From Deltaproteobacteria bacterium (lineage in GTDB: Bacteria; Desulfobacterota; Desulfobacteria; Desulfobacterales; ETH-SRB1), in contig JAFCZU010000377.1 in assembly GCA_019314185.1 (NCBI GenBank), positions 1-5,275 of the forward strand: a stretch of DNA of 5,275 bases, written 5' to 3'. How positions within the stretch are numbered: the stretch's first letter is position 1; each line of letters opens with the position of its first letter. The notes under the pieces were generated by a model, which did not search any database, had not been told where the DNA came from, and was given only the letters and a program-made list of their open reading frames with translations. Made by a program: the position numbers and the translations under genes. Below are positions 4,924 through 5,275 of this stretch, in pieces.

Positions 4924-5275
4924 CCCTGCACAGCATTTACCAACTCTTTAATTGCGTTTTCATTCCCTCTGTCAATAGCATCAGGAACGAACCTGTTTTT
5001 ATCTTTATGCACTCTCAGGGTATCCAGTATTTTTTTTGATTTAACAATACCGCCTTGCCCTGCATATTAATATATATCAAATCAAACAGTTGATAGTCAT
5101 AATCCGGCTTTTATTTGGCGCTGTGCCTATCTCTATCAGAGAGGTGTTGATCCGCTTGCTCGCCGACAATCAATGCACGATATCTCTATAACCATATGCG
5201 GAGTCGTAGATTACACCGTTCTTATCAATATAGAAAGATGTGTTGATGATACGCACATGTTGTTCCGGGGGATAA
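4899..5275 (-). pseudogene. C-terminal part of an unidentified gene, broken by two frameshifts and a stop
   Basis: The gene enters from beyond 5275 and ends at a TAA at 4899-4901. Four segments are protein-like when joined: YPPEQHVRIINTSFYIDKNG through YGYRDI (5274 to about 5178); RALIVGEQADQHLSDRDRHSAK (to 5114); after an in-frame TAA at 5111-5113, KPDYDYQLFDLIYINMQGKA (to about 5038); then KKILDTLRVHKDKNRFVPDA to the end WLNNQAV. The first frame change is a one-base loss near 5175-5180. The last is at the T8 run 5030-5037 (A8 on the coding strand), where one more A would restore the frame. I cannot name the family; it looks like a protein C terminus. Three separate lesions in under 150 bases indicate real decay. 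Confidence 0.55.

Noticed and set aside
1..5275. CRISPR array, tRNA or rRNA gene
   Set aside because: I saw no regularly spaced direct repeats and recognised no tRNA- or rRNA-like sequence when reading both strands.

Overview
The window is a decayed fragment of a bacterial defence island. Nearly all coding content is on the minus strand. It reads, from the right-hand end leftwards: a broken unidentified gene (5275 to 4899), a small basic ORF (4923 to 4744), an intact KilA-N domain gene (4704 to 3871), a 20-codon stub (3868 to 3806), an hsdR broken into three frames (3579 to 961), and an hsdM cut off inside its methyltransferase domain (about 947 to 42). The only plausible plus-strand coding piece is a 31-codon remnant at 3757 to 3852 that resembles the start of an integron-type tyrosine recombinase.

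The core is a type I restriction-modification locus of the EcoEI-like (type IB) kind. HsdR keeps its PD-(D/E)XK nuclease motifs, every helicase motif I looked for, and a C-terminal domain, but they are spread over three reading frames by two single-base indels (at 2760-2766 and near 1603-1625). HsdM keeps its N-terminal domain and the SAM-binding motif I. It ends before the catalytic NPPF motif and has no standard start codon at the expected position. No hsdS is visible. As it stands, the window cannot encode a working type I enzyme unless frameshifts are bypassed and the missing parts lie elsewhere.

The only long gene that looks healthy is the KilA-N domain gene, a class of DNA-binding protein often found beside type I R-M genes. 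Its coding sequence contains a perfect 34-bp palindrome (4469-4502), the most striking non-coding signal here.

The region 3580 to 3870 between kilA-N and hsdR looks like a junction. A gene stub that begins directly after kilA-N, with its own ribosome binding site, meets a recombinase start read from the opposite strand. This suggests a deletion or integration scar. The first 110 bases are another apparent junction, with a 13-bp palindrome at the hsdM break and a 9-bp-stem hairpin at the window edge.

Base composition is moderately AT-rich with Shine-Dalgarno sites, so the host is a bacterium. The recombinase resemblance and R-M subtype would suit a Gram-negative such as a proteobacterium or Desulfobacterota member, but this is a weak inference. 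Several lesions fall in A/T homopolymers, so sequencing error must be separated from real decay. The in-frame stop at 5111-5113 and the truncations are not of that type.
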